Below are positions 1 through 10,935 of a DNA stretch of 64,000 bases, in pieces. The notes beneath the pieces are model-generated. The model did no database searches. It was given only the letters and a program-made list of their open reading frames with translations, and had not been told where the DNA came from. The translations under genes and the position numbers were made by a program. Position 1 is the first letter of the stretch. Each line of letters opens with the position of its first letter. This DNA is from Perilla frutescens (lineage: Eukaryota; Streptophyta; Magnoliopsida; Lamiales; Lamiaceae): positions 51,705,001 through 51,769,000 of the forward strand of contig BRKX01000009.1 in assembly GCA_026008535.1 (NCBI GenBank), read 5' to 3'.

Positions 1-117
1 AATTTGGGAATGTTGAATAACACACATATTCAAAATTAGTGTTTTAAATTCATACTTTTAAAATTCATGTTAAATTTGAAACTAAACTCAAAGTTCATGA
101 TTTTTAAGGCAATTAAC
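1..117. repeat. One arm of a foldback (long inverted repeat) element
   Basis: This stretch matches, with scattered changes, the right arm of the foldback element at 23166-23562. Shared blocks include 'ttgaataacacaca', 'attagtgttttaa' and 'aaagttcatgatttttaagg'. The left arm would lie before the window start, so only half is visible. No coding capacity. Confidence 0.7.
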
Positions 118-345
118 CATCCATTTTAAAATCTAATTAATATTTTAATTGTGTGTGTGTAACTGACAAATTACAATGTAACGAAGAATTAAAAATTGAA
201 GACATTGACATAAAATAATATTTTAAAATCAAATTCTTTTTCAATTCGTATATAAGGTTGTTCCTTAAAAAATTCGAAATCATTTTTATATTTTTTTTTA
301 TCATTATACGTTTTAATGACTTAATTTTATGTTATCAAGCATTAT
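118..345. other. AT-rich intergenic DNA
   Basis: No gene, RNA gene or recognisable element is seen between the foldback arm and the start of the nested terminal-inverted-repeat element. Confidence 0.5.
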
Positions 346-626
346 GGGTATTTCTAAATACACCATAAATTTTTCTTTACACACCACTAATTCAAATGAT
401 ATAAAAATAATTATTTATATAATTACTTAAATATCCTTATTAAAGAAAAAATAAAAATAATTAAAAAAACTGTTAATCTTCTTTCTCCGTTCCCCAACCT
501 CCTCCATCCCTTCACCCCAGCTGCTGGCCACCACCACCCACCCTCCACCGTGACACATACATGAAGCTCACAGTAAGATTCATGGTTTTAATAACAGTAA
601 AGCTATATTGGTGATGTACCTCATCA

Positions 627-1070
627 CACTACAAAAAAATTACGGTATAGTGACGGATTAGTCTGTCGTTAGACTTTGATTTTTCATCGTTAGAATGTTC
701 TAACGACGGATTACGTCCGTCGTTAAACCTTTAGTCGAGAATATATTTAACGACGGATTTCAGCGGTCGTTAGATTATTAACGACCGATTTAACGACGGA
801 CATATCCGTCGTTAAATCGGTCCCCTTTTCTGTGTTGGGGAATTTGTAACGGCGGATATATCCACCGTTAAATCGGTCGTTAATAATCTAACGACCGATA
901 TAATCCATCGTTAAAAAAGTCGGATTTTTATTTATTTTATTTTTAACAACGGACTAGTCCGTCGTTAGATTTTGTTTATTTTATTTTTATTTTTTATTTT
1001 TATTGTTAACGACGGACGAGTCGTTAGATTTTTATATTTTTTTTGCGCTTTCAGTTTTATTTATTTGAAA
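627..1070 (+). mobile_element. CACTA (En/Spm-type) transposon terminus with subterminal repeats
   Basis: It begins with CACTACAAAAAAAT, the classic CACTA terminus. About 400 bp of short direct and inverted repeats built on 'taacgacgga' and 'tccgtcgtta' follow, the kind of subterminal transposase-binding array seen in this superfamily. The matching far end is not found before the copia element at 1511, so the element is truncated or deleted. A related end in opposite orientation lies at 52740-53243. Confidence 0.8.
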
Positions 1071-1510
1071 ATGTTTTATATTAAAAAAATAGATATAAAT
1101 TATTATATAAATATTTAGTTGGAATAAGAGATTAAGCATATAAAAATAGTTATCCAAAATCAAAGACAAATAAAAATATCCTACATGTCTGGAGGAAGCT
1201 GAGAAGATGATCCACTGGCGCCGACATCCCCGAAAGACTCCCTGAAAGACTTATTCTATAACATTCCCTCACTCCTTAAATTTGCATACTACATCCTTAC
1301 GCTCTCCTCCCCTCAGCTGTCGGTGACCAACCTCCCATGGAGAAGAAAAAAGATTCAAATTTGCAGAACCCATGACTAGAATGCTTCGATTTCCCTTTGA
1401 CTTCCCAACACCATGAAGAAGAATTTACAGAAAAAAGAGAGGTAGCAGGGGGTGGTGGAGTAAGAAGATGGTAGTGGCAGTGGAGAGGAAGGGGACGACA
1501 GGTTCATTTC
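1071..1510. other. Unassigned DNA between CACTA end and copia LTR
   Basis: This mixes AT-rich DNA and a C-rich stretch near 1290-1400. It is either internal CACTA sequence or the body of the outer inverted-repeat element. No reading frame with a recognisable product is seen. Confidence 0.4.
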
Positions 1511-1844
1511 TGTTGAAAACAATCAGACGAGGTATGGCTATTATTCACTACATGCATGCGTGCATGCATGCATTATAGACTTCATAGTATTAGTTCTACT
1601 TATTCAGAATTAATAAAGTAGTTGTTACGTGGCACTCGCACATGCACAAGTGCATGGACAATAACTTACTGTATCGTGCTCTTGTAGCTAGCATAGAACA
1701 TTCTAGAGCTCATACTCCATATAGTTGAGCTATATATACACTCATCATGTACCGTTACAGTGTGTTGAGAAGAAATAACTTTGATAGATATTTTTTTCTT
1801 CTGATAATGATTCATAGATTTATCAATTTTGATCGACTTCTTTA
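1511..1844 (+). repeat. 5' LTR of the copia element
   Basis: It starts TGTTGAAAAC and ends just before the PBS. It aligns with the 3' LTR at 15398-15714 across its length, with many substitutions and a roughly 17-bp length difference, so the insertion is old. It includes a palindromic 'gcatgcatgc' run and a 'gctatatataca' TATA-like stretch near 1728-1739. Confidence 0.9.
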
Positions 1845-1857
1845 TGGTATCAGAGCC
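1845..1857 (+). other. Primer binding site (initiator Met tRNA) of the copia element
   Basis: TGGTATCAGAGCC lies directly after the 5' LTR. This is the standard plant copia PBS, complementary to the 3' end of initiator methionine tRNA, and it fixes the LTR end and the element's orientation. Confidence 0.92.
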
Positions 1858-1914
1858 ACGGTCTGATTTCATTTTATCATAAATTAAATTCAGATCTGAT
1901 CTTGCGATTTGAAG

Positions 1915-2795
1915 ATGATAACGGCAAATTGCAAATTCCCTTGGAGGAACGCACGAGAGGAGAAAATTGGATTCAATTTTGAGCACGGTAGAAGTAGTAG
2001 CCAATACACCGATTCGGCGCTGGATGGATCACCAATCTCACAATCTGCACCAAATTTGCAAACTGATGGATATAATTGGAGAGGTATGGAGATTCATCCT
2101 CTTTCTCGAAATGATACTGCTAATAATAGAATGTTAGCTAATAATGAGTCATATATAGCACCACACGAACATCCGGACATGATTTTAACTACTGATTCAT
2201 TTGATAGAAAGAATTTTCATAGTTGGTGTTACGCTATCAAATGCGGATTATTTGCTAGGAACAAAGTAGAGTTTATAGATGGCATTATGACTGAACCTAG
2301 GATAGATTCAATTAATCACATGCAGTGAGTTAAAACGAACTATCTAGTGTTTAATTGGTTGTGTAATTTGGTAGTAAAAGAGTTATCAAGAGGTCTGCCA
2401 AAACAACTTTGGGATGAACTACACAAGCGATTTGGTAAGAGAAATGGTCCTAGATTGTATAAATTATGGCGAGAAATAACATCTTATTCACATAATACTC
2501 AGTCTGTTCTTGTGTATTTTAATAACCTGAGTGCTCTTTGGGATGAGTTGAATTTGTTGAAGGCGGTTAGAACTTACACCTGTGAGGCATCTCATGATGC
2601 AAAACTTGAAGCTGAAGAAGAACATATGATGTAGTTCCTCATGGGCCTCAATGATGTTTATGAACCTATTTGACAGCAGATTCTAATATTAAACCCATTT
2701 TCCACACTTAGTCAAGCTTATTCTATGGTATTACAAGTTGAGGAACAAATGAATGTATCCTCATTATTTGTAGAGGGCATTGAGCAGAGTGCTTT
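1915..2795 (+). pseudogene. copia gag remnant
   Basis: A broken frame encodes a copia Gag polyprotein, the nucleocapsid-like shell protein. The N-terminal part has HPDMILTTDSFDRKNFHSW, matching the plant copia gag N-terminal motif (typically 'HPGM.L....L.G.NY..W'), followed by a GIMTEP-type motif. After a stop near 2326 the frame continues with LWDELHKRFGKRNGPRLYKL and SVLVYFNNLSALWDEL, typical of the UBN2 gag core. Further stops occur near 2632 and 2671. No intact zinc knuckle is seen. It cannot make a full Gag. Confidence 0.82.
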
Positions 2796-3167
2796 GTTTA
2801 CAAATTAGAGAGCATTTTATAACAAAAAAGATTTTAAAAAGAAACTTACTAAAGAGGAGAAGATGAGACTGAATTATGACCATTATGGGATGACAAGGCA
2901 TGTCAAGAGTGATACCTTTGAGGTAATTGTGGTACCTGACTGGTACAAAAAATTCAAGGAGGAAAAGAGCAGACATATAATGAATTATGTTGAAGAGAAA
3001 GGCATTACAATGCAGTCCGATATTGATACATCACGGGATATAAGGCACTCTATGGCTGATATTGGGAAGGTCATTTAATCAGAGATTGCAAGGCACTTTG
3101 CTAATTATAGAAATCAGAATAAGAAGATTGATGTGTTGGCGAAACATGGAAGTTTAGAGACAGCAAA
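2796..3167 (+). pseudogene. copia gag/protease linker remnant
   Basis: It contains a 71-codon open stretch (2863-3078), including KLNYDHYGMTRHVK-like sequence and a WYKK/FKEEK segment. That resembles the region around the gag zinc finger ('C..C...GH....C'), with the cysteines lost. Frames are broken on both sides. Confidence 0.5.
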
Positions 3168-3563
3168 ATGGTAGAAGTAGAGTTAGGTATAACTGACCAT
3201 TATGCCTTCGAAATCTCTACTGATATTAAGAAAGATGAATGGATCATGGATTATGGAGCAAGTAATCATATATGCTGCCAGGCTGGGTTGCTCACATATG
3301 TAAGAAGACTTAAACAACCTCTCAGAATATTCTTACCTGATGAGAGTAGTCTTATGGTATTCTTGATTGGTGATGTTCAAATCACTCCTAACATTAAGCT
3401 TGTGAATATGCTTTTTACACCAGAGTTTACACACAATCTCATTTCAGTTGGCCAGATGACTAAGAGCTTAAATGAGAGAGTTGTATTTCTAGAGACTCAC
3501 TACATTCTCCAGAAGAAGAATACAGATGCAGTCATTGGCATTAGAAAGATGAAAGGAACATAG
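3168..3563 (+). pseudogene. copia protease and pre-integrase region remnant
   Basis: The open stretch includes WIMDYGASNHI, corresponding to the copia aspartic protease active-site motif, normally W..DSGAS.H. Tyrosine replaces the usual serine after the catalytic aspartate. NLISVGQM, a strongly conserved copia protease/pre-integrase block, lies further on. The frame stops at 3561 before the integrase zinc finger. Confidence 0.82.
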
Positions 3564-4500
3564 TACAATTTGATGGGACATCATTATGTTTACAGTAAAC
3601 ATCAATACCACAGTGTCATCATCTCTAGGAGAGCTGCACAATTTGATTGGACATCATTATGTTACAACCATGAAGTAGATGGATTGTTGTAAGAAAATAT
3701 TTAGAGAAGAAGAATATCACATTCTTGAACAATGTGATATTTATCATCGTGCTAAGCAGCAGAGGAACCCTTTTCCAATCCTTGTAAGAAGAAGTGCAGT
3801 TATGTTTTAGTTAATACATGTTGATGTCTGAGGTCCTTGTAAAGAAGAGTGCATTACATAGACACCCTATTTCCTAATAATAGTTGAAGATTGTTCAAGA
3901 GCTACTTGGACATTCCTATTCAGTAGCAAGAGTCAAGTATGGAATATACTTCGCAATTTCATACTTATGGTGAAGACATAATTTCAGAAAGATGTTCAGA
4001 TTGTGAGGATAGACAATGAAGGTGAATTCATGGGAAGGAAAAATAAGAAATATTTGATGCTCATGGCATGATGCATCAAAGAACATGTGCTTACTCACCA
4101 CAAAAAAATAGAATAGTTGAAAGAGAACACGGACATCTTCTCCAAGTGGCCAGATCACTCATGTTTCAGAGTAAAATACCCACTATCTTCTGGCCTTATT
4201 CCATTGTTTTTGCCACTCACATTATTAATAGATTTCCATATGTAGTGTTGCAGTGGAAGATACCCTATGAGTTGTTGACTAGTAGACCAGCTTCTCTTGA
4301 AAGTATTCACCCCTTTGGATGTTTGGTGCATAAGGTTAACCTCCTACATTCTAGATCTAAGTTCTGCTCCAGAAGTTCTTAGTGTGTTTTCCTAGGTTTA
4401 GCACCCCATAACAAAGGATATATTCTATATGATCTCATTACTAAGAATATATGCATAGCCCGAGATGTAAAGAATTTCCCCCACCCTTTTCCTTTACAGG
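3564..4500 (+). pseudogene. copia integrase remnant
   Basis: The core frame at 4068-4382 encodes QRTCAYSPQKNRIVEREHGH, the copia integrase catalytic block (usually 'TPQQNGVVERKH', carrying the catalytic glutamate), then PTIFWPYSIVFATHIINRFP and HPFGCLVH, the usual downstream blocks. Upstream, 3564-4067 reads as frameshifted integrase including LFSSKSQV-like sequence. Several stops inactivate it. Confidence 0.8.
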
Positions 4501-4960
4501 CTAATGTTGAATCCGGTGCTTTACTATTTTTACCAGTTTTGATGATTCTGTTCAACCATTACCAGATCCTGCTTCTATGCCAATCCCTTCTAACCTTCCA
4601 GATTTCTCTAAGTGCCAACTCCCCCTCCTGCTTCTCCACCTTTACAATTACCAATTGCAAATCCTATCTCTTGTCTCTCTCCCAGTACTCTTGACTCATC
4701 CAAATCACCTTGTTCTGATTTTGGCATACCAGATACACACCTTTTTTACATAGGAAAAGCACAAAGATTGCTAAACCTCCTACATATTTGAATGACTATG
4801 TCTGCTATTTCAATACTCCTCATGATCTTGCAGAACATGGGTGTCTTATCTAACTTACTTTTCCTTATGTGATTTCTGAGTCTATAATACCATCTTATAC
4901 AACTTTCTTACTTAATGTTCAGTCTATTAAAGAGCCTACCTACTGCAAAGAAGCCAACCA
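4501..4960 (+). pseudogene. copia integrase-RT linker remnant
   Basis: This is a proline- and serine-rich, poorly conserved spacer as found between integrase and RT in copia elements, with stops in all frames. It sits between recognisable integrase and RT blocks. Confidence 0.5.
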
Positions 4961-5891
4961 ACACACTGAGTGGGTCACTGCCATGGAAAAAGAACTTCAA
5001 GCATTGGAAGAAAATCACACCTGAGAGATTGTTGATCTACCTGATGGGAAACAAGCCATAGGTTATAAATGGGTATACAAAGTGAAACTCAAGGCAGATG
5101 GTACAATAGAAAGATTCAAGGCTCGTTTGGTGGCAAAGGGTTATAACCAAGAGTTTGGTGTGGACTACCATGAGGTTTTTGCTCCAGTAGCTAAATTAGT
5201 TACTGTGAGGATGTTTCTTGTCATTCATACTCAATAATCTTGGTTTTTACATCAAGTAGATATCAATAATTCATTCTTGCATGATCACCTGACAGATGAA
5301 ATCTACATGACTTTGCCACAAGGTTATACCAAGGGGCATCCTGGAGCTGTTTGCAAACTGATTAAAACTGTGTATGGATTGAAACAGGCCTCTCGCGAGT
5401 GGAACTTAGAGTTCTATAAGCTGCTATTTTCCCTTGGTTTTACTCAATCAGAGTCTGATCATTGCATGTTTATCAGAGGATTTGGCTCTCCCTTTGTAGG
5501 TCTGTTAGTTTATATGGATGAAATTCTCTTGCTTGGTCCTTCCTTAGATAAAATTGATCAGATTAAGGGCGTCTTACACAAGGAATTTACTATTAAAGAT
5601 TTGGGAGAGGCCCGCTACTTCTTGGGTATGGAGATCACTCGATCTTCTACTGGCACATTTCTCAGTCAAAGAAAATGTACACTTGAACTCCTTGAGTTAG
5701 TAGGATTGCTTGGTTGCAAAGCTGCTTTCACATCTTTCCCTCTTGGGCTCACACTTATTCAGGATGGTGATCCCTTCCCATATGTTGATTTTTATCGACG
5801 TATTGTTGGGAAATTACTGTATCTTAACCTCAGTCGCTCAGACATTTCTTATGTTGTGCAACAACTAAGCTAATTTCTCAATAAACCCACA
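4961..5891 (+). pseudogene. copia reverse transcriptase remnant
   Basis: The translation runs through EWVTAMEKELQALEENHT, a stop, then GYKWVYKVKLKADGTIERFK and ARLVAKGYNQEFGVDYHEVF, the N-terminal signature blocks of copia RT. After another stop near 5235 an open stretch (5277-5873) has VYGLKQASREWN and the polymerase motif YMDEILLL. The usual copia motif is YVDD, so the second catalytic aspartate is replaced by glutamate. It ends in FLNKPTQGD, where the solo LTR at 5897 interrupts the gene. RNase H continues at 14822. Confidence 0.9.
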
Positions 5892-7423
5892 CAAGGTGAC
5901 ATGCGGTCGTTTCACGGTCAGAATAAATCTCAAGAGAGAATTATCCTTATGCCTACTGTAGGCGTAGCCAGCAACGTGAGTAAGAGTCGATCCCATGAGG
6001 AGCTGCAAACTCTATCTTTCAATGTCAACAATTCTAAAGTTTGAGGGTTGTTGTGGTCTCCATACTTCATACGTAAATACTATAAAGTAAAATAACAAGG
6101 AAAACAAAATAAAAGAAAAGAAAATATTAATAGTAAAATATTCCAGATTAGAATGTCGATTCGAACTTAACAAACACATGACCGACCATGGACACAATAA
6201 TTACTTATGTGAATCTAATTATCTGGTTAAAAGCACATAAATATCTTCTTTTGTGCCCAATATATCCTTTCAGTATAGATTAGAGGTGATCTCTCGTCCC
6301 CTAATCCCTAACATATTGTCTAACCCCGATCTCTCTGTTGATTGTAAACAACAAGACAGTTTTATTCCATAGACAAACCAAGATTTACTGCGACACTGAT
6401 CTCTCAAGTTGCCTACAGTACCCGTGATTTATCCTATCCTTTTATGACCAACACACAGCTACGATTCATTAACCATTTATAGAGGTAGTGAACACAATTC
6501 TAATTAATGAGTGATAAGCCATGATTAACTAACTTAGCCTACTTTAATGCAACAAAGAAAATGATTACACGACGAAATCAAATTCACACAGTTTATGCCC
6601 ATAAGCCTCACGGTTCTTACATGTTCATTAAGTTCTCATCTTTGTTCAATCCAGAATAATGAGTCTAACCGCTCATGCTAGACTTAGAAAAACCATAATA
6701 ATAAGTAATTAAAGACATAATTGAAATGAAAACTTACTTGATTAATAGCAAAAATGATCCAACACCAATGTTGGATTTAAGTACATAAACTGAAATCTTA
6801 GCAGCCTGTGGGCATAAGGCTCGAGATTGTTCAACATAAATTAAAATGCAAGAAAGTAAAAATGTATCTTTCATGAAACTACATAAATAGGTGTACAAAA
6901 ACACAAGACAACTTCCCCCACAGGTTGGGGGATCTTCAGCCCAATCCGCAAGATGTTGTGCCTAAGACTTTCCATATTTAGCAAATTCTTCTCTTATTTA
7001 GAAGATCTGACTCACAGTTTCTATACTCTCCATGCCCTAGATCACCGAGATTCAACTTTCCTTGTAGATAGTCGATTCACTTTCTAGAATCCGGGAGATA
7101 TGATCAGACTTGCCTTGTATGGCTCCTCCTTCCTTCGGTGGCTAGGGTGCACTACTTCACTTCAGCTGGTAATAGTTACTCTTGTGCCCAGTCTCCTCTC
7201 CTTCTTCTATCAATCACCCCGGGATTAGTGTGGGCATAATCACGAACTTTTCCTTCAGCAATGCTGGAATACTGGGCATTTCTTCCAGGCTTGAGAGAGA
7301 GATTTCCATTGAGAAGTCGTTGCCCATCTTAGTATCATTTGGCATATAAATGCCCTCCTGAAGTGATTCTACTGCCTAATGCCTCCCTCATGCCCATACT
7401 GGCTCTTTTTTACTAAAGAAAAG

Positions 7424-8720
7424 TAATGGGGGTCGAAATCAATAAAAATAAACTTGCTTTTTAAAATCAAATGAATTGCGATAATAGCGAGTAGGGTCAA
7501 TCCACAGAGACTGGAAAATTAAATATTAATCTTTTTAACCAATTACCTAAAACTAAATGGGGGGTTGAAGATTTGAATTGAAATAACTAAATTAAATCAA
7601 AAGACGAACAAGCAAATAAATAAATAACGAAGATCAAATAGAGAGAAATCTAGCTCAAGAATAATCTTGACAATGGACTACACAAATTGATCACAGATGC
7701 ACAGATATGATTCAACTCTCTCTCTAAATTGGCTATGGCTATTGGTACGACCTAACAACCTCGTTTTTTCTTAATTAATCGGCAGTCAAGGTACGACCGT
7801 TGACTACTTGTCTAATCAATAGATAATCCTAGGTATGACCTTAGAATTTAATCTACTAAAAGCTTTAAGATCTAAAGAAATAGCAATTCTAACCAACAGA
7901 GATCATATGATGACCCGTTCAAATTAGATTATATATCTTCAAAGTGTCGAAAGCGGGACTGTTTACCCCCAATCTATCCAATTGTGCTACTCAGGCAAAT
8001 AATCCAAACAATTACAGATCTAGATCATTCAACTAGCAAGATATCATTCCAATAATCATACAACGCGCGCAAATTGCACAATTATCAAAACAATAACATA
8101 AATCACAAACGGAAGATATATAAATAAAGAGAATTAAATTATGATAAAATCAATTTGATCTCACAAACGTGTAGCAATAGAGTCTCGATTATCCTCTTGC
8201 TAGAAAGTAAATTAGAACATCATATTGGAATAAGAAAACAAAGTCTAGAAAATTAGTTTTTTCCTTCTCCAAAATTGATCGCTGTCTGCTGCAAAGCATA
8301 AAAATAAAATCTATACATACTAGGGCATATCGATCTCTTCTTCTCTCTCTTATCTTGATGGTAAGTCTCCTACTCCTTTTTGGACTATGATCCTCTTTCC
8401 TTATACCAAAATCGCGTATTAGATGTAAAGAATTCGTCTCTCTTTATAAAAACTGGGACCCACTTGAGATTTAAGAGATAAATCTCGTCCACAGACTAGG
8501 GCGTGGCCATGCCTTATCTGCCATACGCTTCTGGACAGCTACTCATCATCATTCTTCAACAACTTTGATTCCAAAATGATTGTTTTGGCCTTGTTTCCTA
8601 CAAAACCTCTTTATTCCCTTGCAAAACTCAAAAGATCATTAATTCCAAATAAACCAACAACAAATCTTAGTAAAACAAGGGAAAATCACCCAAAAATAGG
8701 TGCAAATATGTAACTTATCA
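7424..8720 (-). repeat. E1 LTR, 3' copy on the - strand
   Basis: Its ends pair as TGATAAG...CCATTA on the - strand. A TATA-like site (- strand TATAAAGAG) lies near 8444-8450, and the family palindromic word at 8505-8528 ('gcgtggccatgccttat') sits just upstream of it in the - direction. 'gggtcaatccacagagact' (7494-7512) is the superfamily-shared sequence near the end of the LTR. Confidence 0.9.
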
Positions 8721-8758
8721 AACCCCCTTACACTTAAGCTTTGCTTGACCTCAAACAA
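8721..8758 (-). other. E1 polypurine tract and adjacent hairpin (3' cassette 1)
   Basis: On the - strand this reads hairpin (TTGTTTGA, loop, TCAAGCAA; 7 of 8 pairs) then AAGTGTAAGGGGGTT directly against the LTR. The purine run is the expected plus-strand primer site. A near-identical second copy of this cassette lies at 10121-10157. Confidence 0.8.
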
Positions 8759-10120
8759 GATAATAGACCAAAACTAAAACAACATCGAGGCCCTTCACAA
8801 CACAAATCATAATGCTCCAAATAAATGAACCAAAACACAGTATAAGCATCAACAATGAAAAGAATGAATCTCCACCACTAACATAAATAATCCAATTCCT
8901 CAATGATTCCTCAAAATTCAAATGTAGTGGAATTCAATACCCTCACCAAGATTTGCTCAAAACGCTCAACTGTGTTTAATGCTTATATATTGGTACTCTC
9001 AAATCAAAACATAGAAGACTCTTCCACAAGCTTGCAAATATATCAAGTCAGCACCAAACAGTGAGCAAAAATACAAATTTAAGGACTTCAAATTCGGTTG
9101 TAACGGTGCTTCAGGTAGGGGTGGATGGATAAACAAGGATATTTAAGCTTCAAAATTGAAGGAATGGCAATACATTTTTCACATGATATCAATATAGCAC
9201 AAATATCCCATCCACTTTTTTCTTTGCACACATGAAGGTTCTAATCAACACAATTTTTTTTCTTTTTTGTCAACCTTCTCCAATCCTTCCCTTTTTTTTC
9301 TTTTTTTCATTCAAAATCTTTTTCATCATTTTTTTTCGATTTTTTTTTTCAACCTTCTCTCTCTTTTTTTTTTTAAATTCTTACTCCCCAACCATAGCTC
9401 TAAACTTCTTTTTTTTTTCAAAAAATCAAGCCCAAGCACTTCACTTCTATTCGCTAAATTTAAATCATCCACAATACCAATCCAAATGAACAATTATGCA
9501 CATTCCTTCAATTAAAATGGATCAAAACACGGTAATCAATACAAAGAAGGATAAACATGGCTAGTAATGCGGTTAAAATTCAATTAAGAATGCTAAGGCT
9601 CAAAATGGCTATCTAGGGGTTTTCTTCACATGTAGGCTTAAACAGAAGGCTAAAATCGGCTTATCCTAATTGCCCTTTTTCACATTCCACAACATTGAGG
9701 TATTCCAACATGCATAACAAAGCAGGTTCTAGAAGGTATCAACTATGCATGGCAATCCCACAATGAAGGAAAGAGAGCATTTAAATTCAGTGATGCTCAA
9801 GCTCAAAAACTTACCAAAATTAAGGTCATTGACATATCATTCCACACACTCTTCATTCGATTCATCATCACAGACAAAAGATCAAGGTGCAGAGAATGTA
9901 AAATTCATCCCAATCATGCCAATTCTCAACTGTATCAGTCTGTATGTCAATTCATCTCAATGAAGCACCACAATTTAAATCAGAAGAATTTTTTTATTAT
10001 TTTTTCAAATAAAGATTAACATGAAAAACCAAAAGCAAATAGCAAAAAGAAAAACACAAACAACACCAACAAGTGATAGCGACTAAAAGACAAGACAAAC
10101 CACAACTACATTCCAAACCA
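8759..10120 (-). other. E1 3' non-coding region
   Basis: No supportable reading frame. It contains a long T-rich stretch at about 9210-9425 (A/G-rich on the element's own strand) with runs of 8-11 T. Equivalent tracts occur in E2 (25757-25792) and E3 (60610-60660), so it looks like a conserved untranslated feature of this superfamily rather than chance. Confidence 0.6.
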
Positions 10121-10157
10121 AACCCCCTCACACTTAGACAATGCATTGTCCTCAATG
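10121..10157 (-). other. E1 internal copy of PPT plus hairpin (cassette 2)
   Basis: AACCCCCTCACACTT at 10121-10135 differs at one of 15 positions from the true PPT at 8721-8735. It is followed, as there, by a small stem (CATTG/CAATG with loop TCCT, 10144-10157) that includes a GAGGACAA-type sequence on the - strand. See the finding on duplicated cassettes. Confidence 0.7.
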
Positions 10158-10720
10158 TATTAGCAAAAGGAGAGAAAAGATGAGTGCCCTGAAACTAGCT
10201 ATTGTAGAGGTGGTGGAGGATGGAACCCGACACTAGCAAAGACGAGAGTTGTGCAGCTGTTAAGGAAAAATGAGGACGGTGAGAATCTGGCGTATGGGGA
10301 TGGTGGCGAGGTTGCGCAAAGATGGTGGTGACTGAATGCAGTGCTGTTCGGGAGCGACGATAGAGCTCCGACTGGTCTGGAAATCCGACGCAGCGGCAGA
10401 CGGCGGTGTGCAGAGCTGTTGGTGGCGCGGGCTAGAGATGGCGACAGTTTTGAATAGTTCTCCAATTAGGGATTTGGTATCTTGAATGTTAGAGAAGAAT
10501 TGGGGATTTTGACTAAGTATGGAGAAATTGACACACTAATGAAAAGAAACAAAACTAGAACAAGATGAAAACACGATTTTGCCTTCTTTTTTTATTATTA
10601 AAAAGAGACAATAAAATTCCCCAAGTGTAATATTCACACCACACGACTCTTCTCTCAATAATTCATTCAGGATCCTCTGCGAAATAAGGCATGGCTATGC
10701 CTTATATGCCACCAGCATCA
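10158..10720 (-). promoter_or_regulatory. E1 internal module: palindromic word, AT-rich stretch and leader-like DNA
   Basis: At 10690-10715 the + strand reads 'aaggcatggctatgcctta' and 'tatgcca', the same family word as in the E1 LTR (8505-8528). On the - strand an AT-rich TATA-like stretch (10585-10615) and then about 400 bp of C-rich DNA with an 88-codon open frame (10465-10199) follow. The frame is serine/proline-rich and low in complexity and matches no family I know, so I do not call it a gene. By position it corresponds to the leader and ORF of E3. Confidence 0.45.
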
Positions 10721-10935
10721 GCACGTAAATTCCTCAAAGAAAACACCTTTAACCAGCTTCAGCAACTTAAACAATCCTTAACATCACTTGTCACTATATT
10801 AGTGCCTCAATGAAATAAAGAAAACAAATAAAAAGAACTAAAAACATAAAGAAATGAGGTGGGTTGCCTCTCCCAAGCGCATTTGGTTTTCGTCGTTATG
10901 CCAGACGTTGCTACTCATTAATTAGAGTAGCATCA

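Noticed and set aside
627..1070. CRISPR-like or regulatory repeat array
   Set aside because: The short repeats are irregular, occur in both orientations and lie beside a CACTA terminus, so they are transposon subterminal repeats in a plant genome.
10199..10465. 88-codon - strand frame in E1
   Set aside because: Low-complexity Ser/Pro-rich translation of C-rich DNA without recognisable domain; kept only as leader-like sequence in the internal module.
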